Source: Dromaius novaehollandiae
Lineage: Eukaryota; Chordata; Aves; Casuariiformes; Dromaiidae
NCBI RefSeq assembly: GCF_036370855.1
Contig: NC_088101.1
Location: 6,703,501 to 6,767,500 of the forward strand
Direction: 5' to 3'
DNA length: 64,000 nucleotides
Under the pieces are notes generated by a model. The model searched no databases and was not told where the DNA came from. It saw only the letters and a list, made by a program, of their open reading frames with translations. Both the position numbers and the translations under genes were made by a program. This document shows positions 26,401-37,499 of this stretch, piece after piece (the stretch's first letter is position 1; the number at the start of each line of letters is the position of its first letter).

Positions 26401-27120
26401 CCCTCCCAAGCCACTCGCCCCAGCCACTCACCACTCCCTCCTGGCCCTCCCGCCATGCTGGTTTCTTCCAGCATGAGCCCAGAAAGCCCCGGGCCCCCAT
26501 TTCCTCGTTCCTGCTCCAAGGGACCTGGCTCCTTCCAGCACCCCACAGCTCCCCGACACCTCGCGGCACCCCCATGGCCCCTGGCCGCGCCATGTCCCGC
26601 ACAATGCCTCACCACGGTCACCCCAGAGGGGTCCCAGACTTCCCGATACTGGTGCAGCAGCCAGAGGAGATGCTCCCAGGCGTGCTCACGGTGCTCCTCC
26701 ACGTGCAGGAGGACACCCATCATGGCACCCATCGCCCTGAGCACAGCCTGCTTGACCTGCCGAGGGACGGTGACACGCCGTGTCAAGGGCTGAGGGTCTC
26801 TCCAGCGCTCGCCTCCCCCAGACACCAGCCTGCCCTTCCCGCACGGGGGCTTCCCCTTCCCTGTCGCCCCTGGTGAGAAGGGCTCGCTGGCCAGCACAGA
26901 GAGCGTTTCCTCCCGGCACCCCCAGCCTCCCCCGTCGAAAGGCCCTGGCATTCGGCCGCTTCCCAGAAGGCAGCCCCCAGTCCCCGGACTCCCGGCTCGG
27001 GGCGCTTTCGCGACCAGCCTGCTCCCTTTGGCCCCTCGCACAGTGCTGCGGACAACCCCACTGCTGCCCACAGCTGCGAGAGCATCAACACTCACCTCTT
27101 CCTCCTCGCAGCACCGCCGC
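14477..27120 (-). CDS. MROH-like HEAT-repeat protein, gene 1, 5'-truncated paralogue
   Basis: A second MROH-like gene, almost identical to gene 2 where they overlap. Exons shared with gene 2: 27096-27120 (remnant), 26613-26756, 25991-26083, 25718-25787, 25492-25605, 25243-25316, 24889-25008, 24584-24691, 24120-24279, 23733-23773, 23310-23454, 23040-23092, 22479-22586, 22031-22150, 21748-21843, 21434-21583, 20937-21059, 20507-20577, 20187-20322, 19962-20057 and 19378-about 19520. Later exons: 19068-19191, 18723-18832, 18418-18573, 18146-18300, about 17797-17896, 17272-17438, about 17150-17184, 16836-16973, 16551-16662, 16306-16452, 15835-16017, 15536-15688, 15266-15388, 14996-15098 and 14785-14850, then a last exon ending near 14477. 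The C-terminal exons hold the maestro-type HEAT block (for example SLVLHLGDPAPAVCN). The coding sequence of gene 2's first five exons is absent, and no ATG lies in the exon remnant. The first good ATGs are in exon 26613-26756 (AMGAMMG). It could be an expressed short isoform or a dying duplicate. Confidence 0.75.
18647..18686. repeat. (CA)n microsatellite in gene 1 intron
   Basis: A CA run interrupted by one CG, between the exons at 18723-18832 and 18418-18573. Confidence 0.95.
19268..27120. repeat. Segmental duplication, copy 2 (MROH)
   Basis: Partner of bases 1-7862. The right breakpoint at 27120 lies inside a coding exon of gene 1, after the shared GCACCGCCGC. The sequence beyond it is unrelated to gene 2. 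Near-identity over introns as well as exons implies a recent duplication or continuing gene conversion. Confidence 0.95.
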
Positions 27121-28190
27121 ACCACCCCACGGCGGCGCTGAAATAAACCTCGCCGGGAACCTGCCGCAGCAGCGGGGGTGTTTCTGCGCCGGGGCCTGGG
27201 AGTCGCTTTGCCCCCCACCGCCCCCCTTGGCCACCGGGTCCCCGGGGCTCTGGGCAGGGCTGCTGTCCTGGGGCTGAAGGGGGCGTGGCCAGAGCTGGGG
27301 TGGGGCGTGGCTGAAGGCCAGGGCGGGGCCGGAACCAGGGGCGGGGCAAGGCTGTAGGTGAGGTGGGGCAGGGCCAGGCCAGGGGCGGAGCAGAACTGTG
27401 AGGTGGGTGGGGCCAGTGCCAGGGGCAGGGTGGAGGGAGGTGGGGTGGAGCCAAGGGAGGGGCGGGGCCAGAGCAGTGGGCAGGGCCAGATCCAGTGTGG
27501 GGTGGAGCTGTGGGCGGGGACATGGGCAGGGCAGTCCCAGGTGGCCCCTTCCTGGAACCTGCGCAGCTGCTCTGGCCCCCAGACCCGCGAGCGGGCAGTG
27601 GTGGTGGGTGGTGGTGGCGCTGGGTGTCCGGGACCCCCGGGCCGCCCCCTCCCTGGTGCGGGGCTCCCGCTTGCCGCAGCCTGGAGCCTGGGGCCGGGCG
27701 GCCCGGCCGGGGCTGCCCAGGCCGGGGGGTCTGCCCGGGCCGGGTCTGGGGCGTGTGTTTGGCGGGCGGGGGGCTCTGCCCACCCAGGCGACGCGGCTCT
27801 GGGGTGGGCGCGGGGCAGGAGGCAGCTGCAGGCCCGGCCTGGTGCCTACCTGTTGGTGCCGCTGCCGGCGCGGCCCGGGCCCTGTGGGGGCGCAGACCAG
27901 CCGCGCTCGGCCAGGTTTGGGCTGCGGGGCTGGTGGGGGCCGGCGTGGTGCAGTAAAGGCCGAGGGGCCGGAGCCCAGCGCCCGCCCGGCCTGGGCTGCC
28001 CAGTGCCGCGGGGCTGGGCCCTGCCTGCAGGGAGCGGAGGGTCCCCCTGGCCCGGGGGCCTGGCAAACACCCCCTGGTGCCGGGAGGGGAGGGCTGGTGC
28101 CTGGGGGCTGCGAAAGGGGCTCAGGGCACTGCTGTGGGGCTGGAATTGGGGGTGGTGCAGGGCTGGGAGGGGAGGGTGAAGGGGCAGTTT
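27121..28190. promoter_or_regulatory. CpG-rich flank upstream of truncated gene 1
   Basis: This lies directly beyond the duplication breakpoint. From 27270 to 27530 it is a degenerate array of GGGGCGGGGCC-type units, each a potential Sp1 site. From 27600 to 28050 it is dense in CpG. No exon joins it to gene 1 with certainty. It could act as a substitute promoter for the truncated gene. No other gene is seen. Confidence 0.4.
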
Positions 28191-28490
28191 GGGGGGCTCA
28201 GTCTCCACTTCAGAGCCCCCAAATGAGCACCTGGAGCCTGTCTGGGAGCACCAGAAACGCAGTGCTTGGGGATGGAGGCTAAGTCCTGCATTTCTGGTGC
28301 TCCCAGACAAGCACTGGGGGCTCGTTTGGGGGCTCCAAAATGGAGGCTCATCCTGCGAGTCTGGGGCTGAAGCCCAGGCTGCTGGGACTAGTCTCAGAGC
28401 TCAGAAAGGGGGCTTAGTCCTGGGTTTGGGTGCTGAAAAACAGGTTGAGGGAGCTATATTGGGCCTTCGGCCCCTGCACCCCTCCGGCAC
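28190..28490. repeat. Leader module of unit A
   Basis: About 250 bp with internal repeats (CTCCCAGACA, TTTGGGGGCTC, TCTCAGAGCTCAGAAAGGGG). From 28263 it is duplicated at 43833-44075 and in both places leads straight into a GC-rich array. It is a dispersed unit of unknown class. Confidence 0.7.
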
Positions 28491-31400
28491 CTAAGCCCCT
28501 TCCGCCCTTCCGCCACTTCGGCCCCTTCCGCGCCCTCCGCCCCTCGCCCTCCGCCCCGCCGCCCCGCCGCCCTCCGCCTCTCCGCCCTCCGCCCTTCGGC
28601 CCTCCGCCCTTCCGCCCTCCGCCCCTCCGCCCTTCCGCCTTCCGCCCCTCCGCCTTCCGCCCTCCGCCCCTCCGCCTTCCCGCCCTCCGCCCCTCTGCTA
28701 TCCGCCTCTATGCCCTCCCGTCCTCCCCCCCTCCGCCCTCCCGCCCTCTGGCCCTCCGCCTTCCGCCCCTCCGCCCCCCGCCCCTCCGCCCCTCCACCCT
28801 CCGCCCCTCCACCCGACCGCCCCTCCACCCTCCGCCCTTCCGCCCTCCGTCCCTCTGCCCTCCGCCCTTCCGCCCTCCGTCCCTCCGCCCTCCGCCCTTC
28901 CGCCCCTCCGCCCTTCCGCCCCTCCGCCTTCCGCCCCTCCGCCCTGCGCCCCTCCGCTTTCCGCCCCTCCGCCCTCCGCTCCTCCGCCCTCCGCACTTCC
29001 GCACTCCGCCCTCCCACCCTTCCGCCCTCCGTCCCTCCGCCATCCGCCCTTCCGCCCCTCCGCCCCCCGCCCTTCCGCCCTCCGCACTCTGCCCTCCGCC
29101 CCTCCGCCCTCCCGCCCTCCGCCCCTCCGGCCTCCGCCCTTCCGCCCCTCCGCCCTTCCGCCCTCCGCCCCTCCGCCCTCCGCCCTTCCGCCCTCCGCCC
29201 CTCCGCCCTTCCGCCCTCCGCCCCTCTGCCCCACGCCCCTCCGCCCTCCGCCCCTCCGCCCCTCCGCCCCTCCGCCCTCCGTCCACCGCCCTTCCGCCCC
29301 TCCGCCCTTCCGCCTTCCGCCCTCCGCCCTCCCGCCCCTCCGTCCTCCGCCTTCCCGCCCTCCGCCCCTCTGCTATCCGCCCTCTGCCCCTCCGCCTTCC
29401 GCCTTCGGCCCCTCCGCCCTTCCGCCCCCGCCCCTCCGCCCTCCGCCCTTCTGCCATCCGCCCGACCGCCCCGCCGCCCTCCACCCTTCCGCCCCGCCGC
29501 CCTCCGCCCCTCCGCCCTTCCGCCCCTCTGCCCCTCCGCCCTCCGCCCTGCCCCACCCCCCTCCGCCCTCCGCCCCTCCCCCCACCGCCCTTCTGCCCCT
29601 CCGCACTCCGCCCCTCCGCCCTCCGCCCTTCGCCCTTCCGCCCTCCACCCTCCGCCCTTCCGCCCTTCCGCCCTCCGCCCCTCCGCCCTTAGCCCCTCCG
29701 CCCCTCCGTCCTCCGCCCCTCCGCCCCTCCGCCCTCCGCCCTTCCGCCTTCCGCCCTCCCGTCCTCCGCCCTCCGCCCCACGCCCCTCCGCCCTCCCCCC
29801 TCCGCCTCTCCGCCCCTCCGCCCTCCGCCCCTCCGCTTTCCGCCCCTCCGCCTTCCACCCCTCCGCCCTCCGCCCTCCGCACTTCCGCACTCCGCCCTCC
29901 CGCCCCTCCGCCCTCCGCACTCTGTCCTCCACCCTTCCGCCCACCGCCCTTCCGCCCTCCGCCCTTCCGCCCTCCGCCCTTCCGCCCCTCCGCCATCCGC
30001 CCCTCCGCCCTTCCGCCCTCCCGCCCTCCGTCCCTCCGCCCCTCCGCCCTCCGCCCTCCGCACTTCCGCACTCCGCCCCTCCGCCCTCCGCCCTTCTGCC
30101 CCTCCGCCATCCGCCCCTCCGCCCTCCGCCCTTCCGCCCTCCGCCCCCCGCCCCTCCGCCTTCCGCCCTCCGCACTTCTGCACTCCGCCCCTCCGCTTTC
30201 CGCCCTTCCGCCCCTCCGCTTTCCGCCCTTCCGCCCCTCCGCCCTCCGCACTTCCGCACTCCGCCCCTCCGCTTTCCGCCCTTCCGCCCCTCCGCCTTCC
30301 GCCCCTCCGCCCTTCCGCCCTCCGCCCCTCCGCCCTTCCGCCCTCCGCCTGACCACTCCTCCGCCCTCCGCCCTTCCGCCCTCCGCCCCTCCGCCCTCCA
30401 CCCTTCCGCCTTCCGCCCGCCGCCCTTCCGCCTCTCCGCCCTCCGTCCCTCCGCCCTTCCGCCCCCCGCCCGACCGCCCTCCGCCTGACCGCTCCTCCGC
30501 CCTCCGCCCTTCCGCCCTCCGCCCGACCGCCCCTCTGCCCATCCACCCTTCCGCCTTCCGCCCTCCCGCCCTCCGCCCCTCCGCCTTCCGCCCTCCGCCC
30601 CTCCGCCCTCCCGCTATCCGCCCCTCTCCCCCTGCCTTTCTGCCCTCCGCCCTCCAGCCCTCCGCCCTCCGGCCCTCCGCCCCTCCGCCCTCCGCCCTCC
30701 CGCCCCTCCGCCCACCACCCCTCCGCCCTCCGGCCCTCCGCCCCTCCGCCCTCCCGCCCCTCCGCCCACCACCCCTCCGCCCTCCGGCCCTCCGCCTCTC
30801 CGCCCTCCGCCCTTCCGCCCTCCCCCCCTCCGCCCCTCCGCCCTCCGCCCTTCCACCCTCCCCCCCTCCGCCCTTCCACCCTCCGCCCCTCCGCCCTCCG
30901 CCCTTCCGCCCCTCCGCCATTCGCCCTCAGGCCCTCCGCCCTTCCGCCCCTCTGCCGTTCCGCCCTCCGCCCCTCCGCCCTCCGCCCCTCCGCCCTCCAC
31001 CCTTCCGCCCTCTGCCCTCCACCCTCCGCCCTTCCGCCTTCCGCCCCTCCGCCCCTCCGCCTTCCGCCCCTCCGCCCTCAGGCCCTCCGCACTTCCGCAC
31101 TCCGCCCTCCCGCCCTCCGCCATCCACCCCCCTCCCCCTGCCTTTCTGCCCTTCCGCCCGGCCGCCCTCCGCCCCTCCGCCTTCCGCCCTCCGCCCCTCC
31201 GCTCTCCGCCCTCCCGCCCATTCGCACTCCGCCCCTCCGCCCTCCGCCCTTCCGCCCTCCGCCCTTCCACCCTCCCGCCCTTCCGCCCCTCCACCCTCCG
31301 CCCTTCCGCCCCTCCGCTTTCCGCCCCTCCGCCTTCCGCCCCTCCGCCCTCCGCACTTCCGCCCCTCCTCCCTCCGCCCTTCCGCCCCTCTGCCCACCGC

Positions 31401-31945
31401 CCTTCCGCCCTTCCACCCTCCGCCCTTCCGCCCCTTCGCCTTCCGCCCCTCCGCCCTTCCGCACTCCGCCCCTCCGCCCCTCCGCCTTCCGCCCCTCCGC
31501 ACTTCCGCCCTCCGCCCCTCCGCACTCTGCCCTCCGCCCCTCTGCCTCTTCGCCCTTCCACCCTTCCGCCCTCCGCCCCTCCCGCCCTCCACCCCTCCGC
31601 CACTTCCCCCCCCGCCCTTCCGCCCCTCATCCCTCCGCTCCTCCGCCCCTTCCTCTCCTCCGCCATTTGGCCCTTCTGCCCTTTCCGCCCCTTGCACCCC
31701 TCCGCCCTTCGGCCCCTCCGCCCTCCCGCCTCTCCATCCCTATGCCCTTCCACTCCTCCGCCCTTCCGCCCTCCGCTCTCCAACCATCCGCCCTCCAACC
31801 TTCCGCCCTCCACCCTTCTTCCCTTCTGCCCTTCCACGCTCTGCCCCTCCGCCCTCCTGCCTCTCCGCCCGTTCCACCGTTTCCGCCCTTCCGCCCCTCC
31901 AGCCTTCCGCCTCTTCCGCCCCTTCCTCCCTGCCTCTCCTTCCGC
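28490..31945. repeat. CCGCCCTT/CCGCCCCT minisatellite, 3.4 kb
   Basis: A continuous array of 7- and 8-bp units (CCGCCCT, CCGCCCCT, CCGCCCTT) with occasional CCGCACTT and CCGCTTT variants. The G-rich strand has GGG or GGGG every 4-5 bases, so almost any 25-bp stretch could fold as a G-quadruplex. Frames of 500-600 codons on both strands come from the repeat and are not genes. The equivalent array in unit B is only about 0.42 kb. Confidence 0.95.
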
Positions 31946-32432
31946 CCCAGAAGGGCCACGGCCAGGGTGGAGCGGCGGAAAAAAGGGCCATGGCCACGGC
32001 CAGGGCCGGCGGGCAGAAGGAAGGGCCACGGCCAGGGCCAGCGGGCGGGCGGAAGGATGGAAGGAAGGGCCACGGCCAGGGCGGGCGGGCGGAAGGGCCA
32101 CGGCCAGGACCAGCGGGTGGAAGAAAGGAAGGAAGGGCCACGGCCAGGGCGGGCAGGCGGAAGGAAGGTAGGAAGGAAGGGCCACGGCCAGGGCGGGCGG
32201 CGGGCGGGCGGACGGAAGGAAGGGAGGGGCACGGCCAGGGCGGGTGGGCGGAAGGAAGGGCCACGACCAGGGCGGGCGGGTGGAAGGAAGGAAGGAAGGG
32301 CCACGGCCAGTGCGGGCGGGCAGAAGGAAGGAAGGGCAGGCGGGCCACCGCCACTGCCAGGGCAGGCAGGCAGAAGGAAGGGCCACAGCCAGGGCAGGCA
32401 GGCGGAATGAAGGAAGGGCCACAGCCAGGGCC
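31945..32432. repeat. GGGCCACGGCCAGGGCGGGC minisatellite (unit A)
   Basis: About a dozen units of roughly 35-45 bp, each with GGGCCACGGCCAGGGC followed by GGGCGGGCGG and GGAAGGAAGG tails of variable number. It adjoins the C-rich array directly. The longer counterpart is at 44500-45187. Confidence 0.9.
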
Positions 32433-33440
32433 GGAAGTTACACAATCCAGGCAGGGTCACAGCAAAGAACCTGTCATGACACACACAGAATTTTATGTGA
32501 TTTACTACACTCAATTTGTGCTGGAGGAGTATTCACCTCTCACACATGCCTCCTCCAACACTGACAGCACATGCTGACATACTGCCTTCAATATAAGGCA
32601 CAGAGACTGCAGCTGTGCTAGCAACTAGAGCAGGAAGTACTGTCCAGCCAGCATTTTATCTTCCTCCAGTTTTTTCCCTTTTGTCTCTAGTACCTACTGT
32701 CCTGGTATAATTGTCATCACCCTCCCCCCCACTCCACTGCAGCTTGTTGGAAGTTATGCTGATACATAGAAGAGGTATACATTTCACAGCCTCATAAAAC
32801 TATTTCACAAGCATGACACAAGCCCTTATCAAACCAAGGCTGCCCCCGGGTTAGCAGTCACCATTCCTTTTAATGGCACTGTAATGCAGCTTGTCTTGTT
32901 CTCCTTAGTGTTTCATGTTTCTTCACTTGCTGGGAAGAAGGTTTCTTTAACCAGCTTGCCTTGATGCTATTTATCCAGAGAACTGATGCCCTGCTGCTGC
33001 CACCAACACAGCCTTGCTTCAGCCCTTGGGAAGTCGAGGCACACCACATTCTGACAGGAAGGTGACACAAGCTGACAGCCTGAGGACAAGACACAGGGAA
33101 CAGCAGGTTCTGCAACAACTGCACTCTCATTCAGCCAGTGCAGAGCCTGCAGAGATGCTCCCCTTGTCAAGGGCCCCATCTCCTTGTCAAGGACTGCTCC
33201 CTGTCCCCCCAGCTAGGCACAGACTTGCCAGGCTGATGCTCTGGCAGCTGTCAGAGCCCTTAGCAGGCTAACCAGCCCTCTCTGCTGCTCCTGCTAGTGG
33301 GAAGCCTGCAAAGAAACACCCTCTCTTGATGAGGTGACCCTCACCCATGTTGTGACTTGGGGCCTCAGGCCCATGGAGCCAGCTCTGACTCCAGGCACTC
33401 TCTCTCCCCACTTCTCCTTGAAAAAGCATCAGGCAATACA
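32433..33440. other. Unit A-only segment, nothing recognised
   Basis: About 1 kb of moderate-GC DNA after the minisatellite, absent from unit B. No long frame, RNA gene or known repeat was recognised. It ends at CTCATTCCCTCC, where homology with 45198 resumes. Confidence 0.6.
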
Positions 33441-36290
33441 CTCATTCCCTCCCCCTCTCCCCCCACCTTTTCTTCTACCTGGGCACTTCCAGTTGAGTGC
33501 TTGGCCTCAAGCCAGGGCAAGTCTTTCACCAATTCAACAAGGCCCAAACAGCACCCCTGATTTTCAGCTAAGTTTTTGAGTATGGAATAGCAATAACCCA
33601 ATCCCACCAAGAGTGCCTCTACTACAGAGTTACTATGACACACAGGACAGCATTCAGATCTAGGACACCCCCACTGACACCACTTTCCCTTCTCACCATA
33701 GTCTAATTCCAACAGATGCTTCTTCCCCTGGACAACAGCATGAAGTCACCACGGCTTCAAGTTGTTTTTAAAGCAGTTACACACCTAAAGGTACTACAGA
33801 AAGAGACAGGATAATCCTCAACAGAAAAAGACAAGCTAACAGTCCTTTCCCAAGCCAGGGCCCTCTAGGAAGGGAGCATTTCAACACCAGAAAGAGGACC
33901 AGAATGGGAGCAGTCCCTCTGCCTCAGCTTAGGAAGCCAGGGAGCAGTAAAAGCAAGAACTCAATTCTGTCCTCCAGAGCAAGGCCAGAGCTGGAGACAA
34001 GACAGAGTAGCTGGGAGCATTAGGTCTCATGCTTATGTTAGGTCTGTCCCTACGCCAAGCAGGACTCGTGGATGGTTAACTTCACTAGGCCTGTACATAA
34101 CACTAGCCCTGCTCTGAGCTGCAGCCCTTAGCTTCCCTGCTACAGCAACCCCAGTGCTCCCTTGCTTGTCCACACAGGTAACTGGTTTCTGTCCCCCTCC
34201 CCACCCCCTTTGTGGCTGCGTAACTCCATACATCCACATGTCACATTAAATGGAAGGGGAGGACAGAGGCCAGGATTCCCTCATCAGCAAGGACACAGCC
34301 TGCACACATCCACCCACCAGCTCACAGCTCCAGTGCTGCCCTGCTGCAAAATTAAAGCAGGCCTCCCTTTGTGAGGACAGCAGTGAGACAGGAAACCATA
34401 TATTCCACACCATTAACCCTCAAGTACACTTCCCTCTAACCAAGCTCCAGACTACCAAGCCTCTACAACCTGCAACAGTTGGGTTTCAGCTATTTCAGCT
34501 TAACACTGGATACACTGAACTATTTAGCAGCTTAACACCCTTGGCACATTTAACTTGCATTCACACCCAGGGATTAGCCTGAGAGTGCAGCCACTTTATA
34601 GGTCAAACCCTCCCACAGTGGAGTCTAGCTTTTTCTTAAAAAGAAAAACCTTCACCCCCCTGAGACACTTTCAAAGCCATTTGTGGTTTTTTATATTGGT
34701 CTCTTCAGGGCAAGCATCTGAAGAGAAGCAGTGTCTGAAGACCCTGTCACACAACACTAAGACCTCCCAGTCACTGCTAGAACTCCTCCCCAGCACACCT
34801 CACTGTATCCCCCAGCTCTTACAGGTGCACCTCACTGGGACATGCCAGGTGAGGGTAACCACCTCACACACCCCCCCCCCCAGACCCCCTCACAGCTGGG
34901 ACACTGAGTGGGTGGCATGCCCACTGCTAGTTACTGCTTGTAAAGCATTTCCATGTGACTACACTAATCCCAACACAAGCTTTGAGCTCACCACAAGAAA
35001 ACCCTCTGTGTCATCAGACAGAATCCACAAGGAAATCCTGACTATCAACTAGTCAAGCATCTTGTAGTTCAGCAAGACAGGAACTCACAATGAGCCTGGA
35101 GTTGAACAGTGCTGACCCCTCCAAAAGGCAAGCCTGCCAAGAGCCATGCTTTGCACTTTCAGCTACTTCCAGAGAAGCAAGACTCTGCACACTGGGCAGC
35201 ACAGGGTGTCCTATCATTTTACCCTTGATGTGGTAGCTGGCCCCCTTCTGTGTCCTGGGGGCATAAGCCATGTCTTTAGCTAGGGCAGCAGCAGCTCAGG
35301 CTTTTGAAGCCCAGAGACTGCAGCAGAGCTGTCCCACAGCTGCTTCTCTCTTCTCAGCTGCAGCACTGCACATGCCTTTGGAGAGCTCCAGAGAGAAACA
35401 AGAGCATCCAAAGGGAGCTGGAAAAAGAAGAGACACATTTCTCCTCAAAACATAGTACTGCCAAGCATCTGCCAAACATGGCTGTGAAGCTACTGACCAA
35501 ACTTGGGAGATCTTTAAACACTGTGTTTTGTCTCTCATTCTTCTCTACTAGGCTCACTAATAACAACACTGCTTAATTTAAGCTTGAAGCATGAAGATTT
35601 AAGAAAACCTGCCTTAAGTACTGGGACATTTGGAGAAAACTATCTCACCTCCATCTCAGAAGGCACAGGCATAGTCAAGGAATGACTCTGACCCAATTCT
35701 GTCATAGGAACTGGGTTTTGTGGTCAGAAAACAATGCTTTTGAAGAACTCCCTTCTGACCTGATGATTTAAGCATCTGTCACAGCCTTCTTGCCCCCAGT
35801 CTCCCCCATATACTAGCCTTTCCTGCAAGATAAGGAGATGCAATAAACAAACTGCATGAAAGATGAATTCAAGCCCTCCAAGCTGCAAAGATTCTACATC
35901 TGACCAGCTGTTTTGGCTTAGCACTCTTTGCTTTCCAAGAAGTGAGACTAGGAGTTTTCAAGCTTTTCCTGGTGGGACACTCTTCCCATTTAAAGAGAGC
36001 AGCCTGAGAATGAGGCTACCAGAACTCAAAGGGCACAGCTTTTCAACAAGGACTCCTCAGGAGATCAGGAATATTGGCCCCTCAGATAACAAAACAACTC
36101 CTAACAAGGAGCACTCAACCCTAGTTACATACTTACCTCCCAGGGAACAGGAAACACAGCAGGACTCCAGAAATGAAGAGGAGATCAGAACTCTGGATGA
36201 CCCAAACTCACACAGAAACAGAGTCAGCCTTTACACACCTATAGACCTGCAATAACAAGGCACCACAACAAACTTATTAGTCACCTCACA
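33441..36290. other. Single-copy-like region in unit A, no gene recognised
   Basis: Closely matches 45198-48600 in unit B apart from the LTR insertion there. Frames are short and not shared beyond what recent duplication would give. AATAAA at 35842 and scattered splice-like motifs are not enough for a gene call. Confidence 0.5.
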
Positions 36291-36297
36291 CAGAACT

Positions 36298-36545
36298 TCA
36301 CACAGCATTAAACAGACAAAGCACAAGCACCACCCTAGAGACCCCAGCCCCCAAAAACACCCATCCTACACAACACAGACACAGCACAAACAAAACACCC
36401 CACACTCCCTCCAGGACACCCAACAGGAACAAGCACCCCCTCACCAAGCTTAAATGCAGCCCTCTGGCCAATGGGTAGAGGACGGGTGGGTGGAAGCCCC
36501 AGCTGAGCCTGGTCAGGGCAGCCACAGCTGAGCCTGGTCAGGGCA
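36298..36545 (-). promoter_or_regulatory. Promoter-like module, minus orientation
   Basis: CCAAT at 36468-36472 and a TATA-like element (minus strand GCATTTAAGC, about 36448-36457) lie 15-20 bp apart, followed on the minus strand by a GT-rich leader. Two tandem copies of CAGCTGAGCCTGGTCAGGGC lie upstream (36500-36545). It is similar to the plus-oriented module at 37250. Both could be parts of a repeated element instead. Confidence 0.4.
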
Positions 36546-36634
36546 ATTAAGGCCTCCTGCTGCACCAAGGGCCCTAGTGCCATAGCAAGAAAGCTCTTCC
36601 ATGTGAAAAGTGACAGTCCCTTGGAACACCTCAC

Positions 36635-37024
36635 ATGGAAGCAAAGCTTAACCATGACAATTTTGTTGGGTGGGTAGATCTTCTAAGGAGCTGGTGTCAC
36701 CTGCCCCCAAAGGCCTTTGATACGATGGTTGTGAAAGGCTTCTTTGAATACCTGCTAGCGTTTGATGTCGAGAACCTTCCCAGCACTTCCAAGAAGCTGT
36801 ACCTGCCTAGATGTGCAGTGCGAGCATACAGTAATCCTTCTCCTGCAGTGTCACGTATCTTGCTATCTGTGGCTCAAGCATTCCCAGCACCAGAGGTGGT
36901 GCTTCTGCATTTCACATCCCTCACAGATTTTTCTTTCCTGAGAGTTTGTCCAGGTGTTTTTGAAGCCCATGTGAACTGTTCACATCCAGCCAGAAATTCC
37001 AGCGCCTATTTATGCATCATGTGA
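36635..37024 (+). other. Unrecognised 129-codon frame between the promoter-like modules
   Basis: An ATG-initiated frame whose middle reads VENLPSTSKKLYLPRC. The first half is kept in unit B (from 49118, with substitutions), but a 1-bp difference near 49335 shifts the frame there. I do not recognise it. No signal peptide or catalytic motif is visible. It is probably chance or a pseudogene fragment. Confidence 0.25.
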
Positions 37025-37249
37025 AGAAACATCTCTTGCATGCTTTGGGCCTGGCCCTTGCTAGCACTGCTTAGGGGCTTTTTTTAGTTCCTACAACACA
37101 AGAAGCAGAAAACAAACATTCTCCAGCTATTTTCTTCTCTTGCAGAATCTCCTGGTGTTTCCTCAGCAAACTCTAAACCTCTCTACTTGTTTTGTTGACC
37201 TTTAAAGGCTTCACCTTGCCATTCTTGCCTGTGCTGTCAAGACCCTGAC

Positions 37250-37470
37250 CACACACACAGGTCCAAATTGCCTTGACCAGCCTCACCTGGAAGCTCCAGC
37301 CACGCCCCCTCTGCCCCTTGGCCTGAGGGCTGTATTTAAGCTGAGCCTTGGGGGTGGGGGCTTTGTTTGGCTGGTGTTGGGGTTGTGTGTCTCCTGGGTG
37401 TTGTTTGTGAGGTGTTGTTTGTGTTGTGAGTTGTGTGTTTTGTTTTTGGTGTTGTTTTTTAGGTGAGTCT
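37250..37470 (+). promoter_or_regulatory. Promoter-like module, plus orientation
   Basis: Inverted relative of 36298-36545. Shared blocks include AATTGCC-TTGACCAG, GAGGGCTG-ATTTAAGC and a following GT-rich stretch. It has a CACGCCCC box near 37301 and TATTTAA at 37333-37339. It was lost from unit B by deletion. Confidence 0.4.
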
Positions 37471-37499
37471 TAAAGCTGTGTTTTTTTTTCTGGTTTCTG

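Noticed and set aside
27096-27218. New start codon in the chimeric gene 1 exon
   Set aside because: The frame upstream of the exon remnant opens only with GTG. There is no ATG, so a new N-terminus there is not supported.
28430-32422. Frames of 400-600 codons on both strands rich in Pro/Ala/Arg or Gly/Glu/Arg
   Set aside because: They are translations of the short-unit arrays, open on both strands because the repeat lacks stop codons. The unit length varies between 7 and 8, and there is no start, splice or conservation signal.
28490-32432. CRISPR-like repeated units
   Set aside because: There are no constant repeats separated by unique spacers. The units are contiguous minisatellites in a vertebrate genome.
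34810-34860. Possible 24-bp micro-exon between TTACAG and GTGAGG
   Set aside because: There are no partner exons and no coding signal. Such motif pairs are expected by chance.
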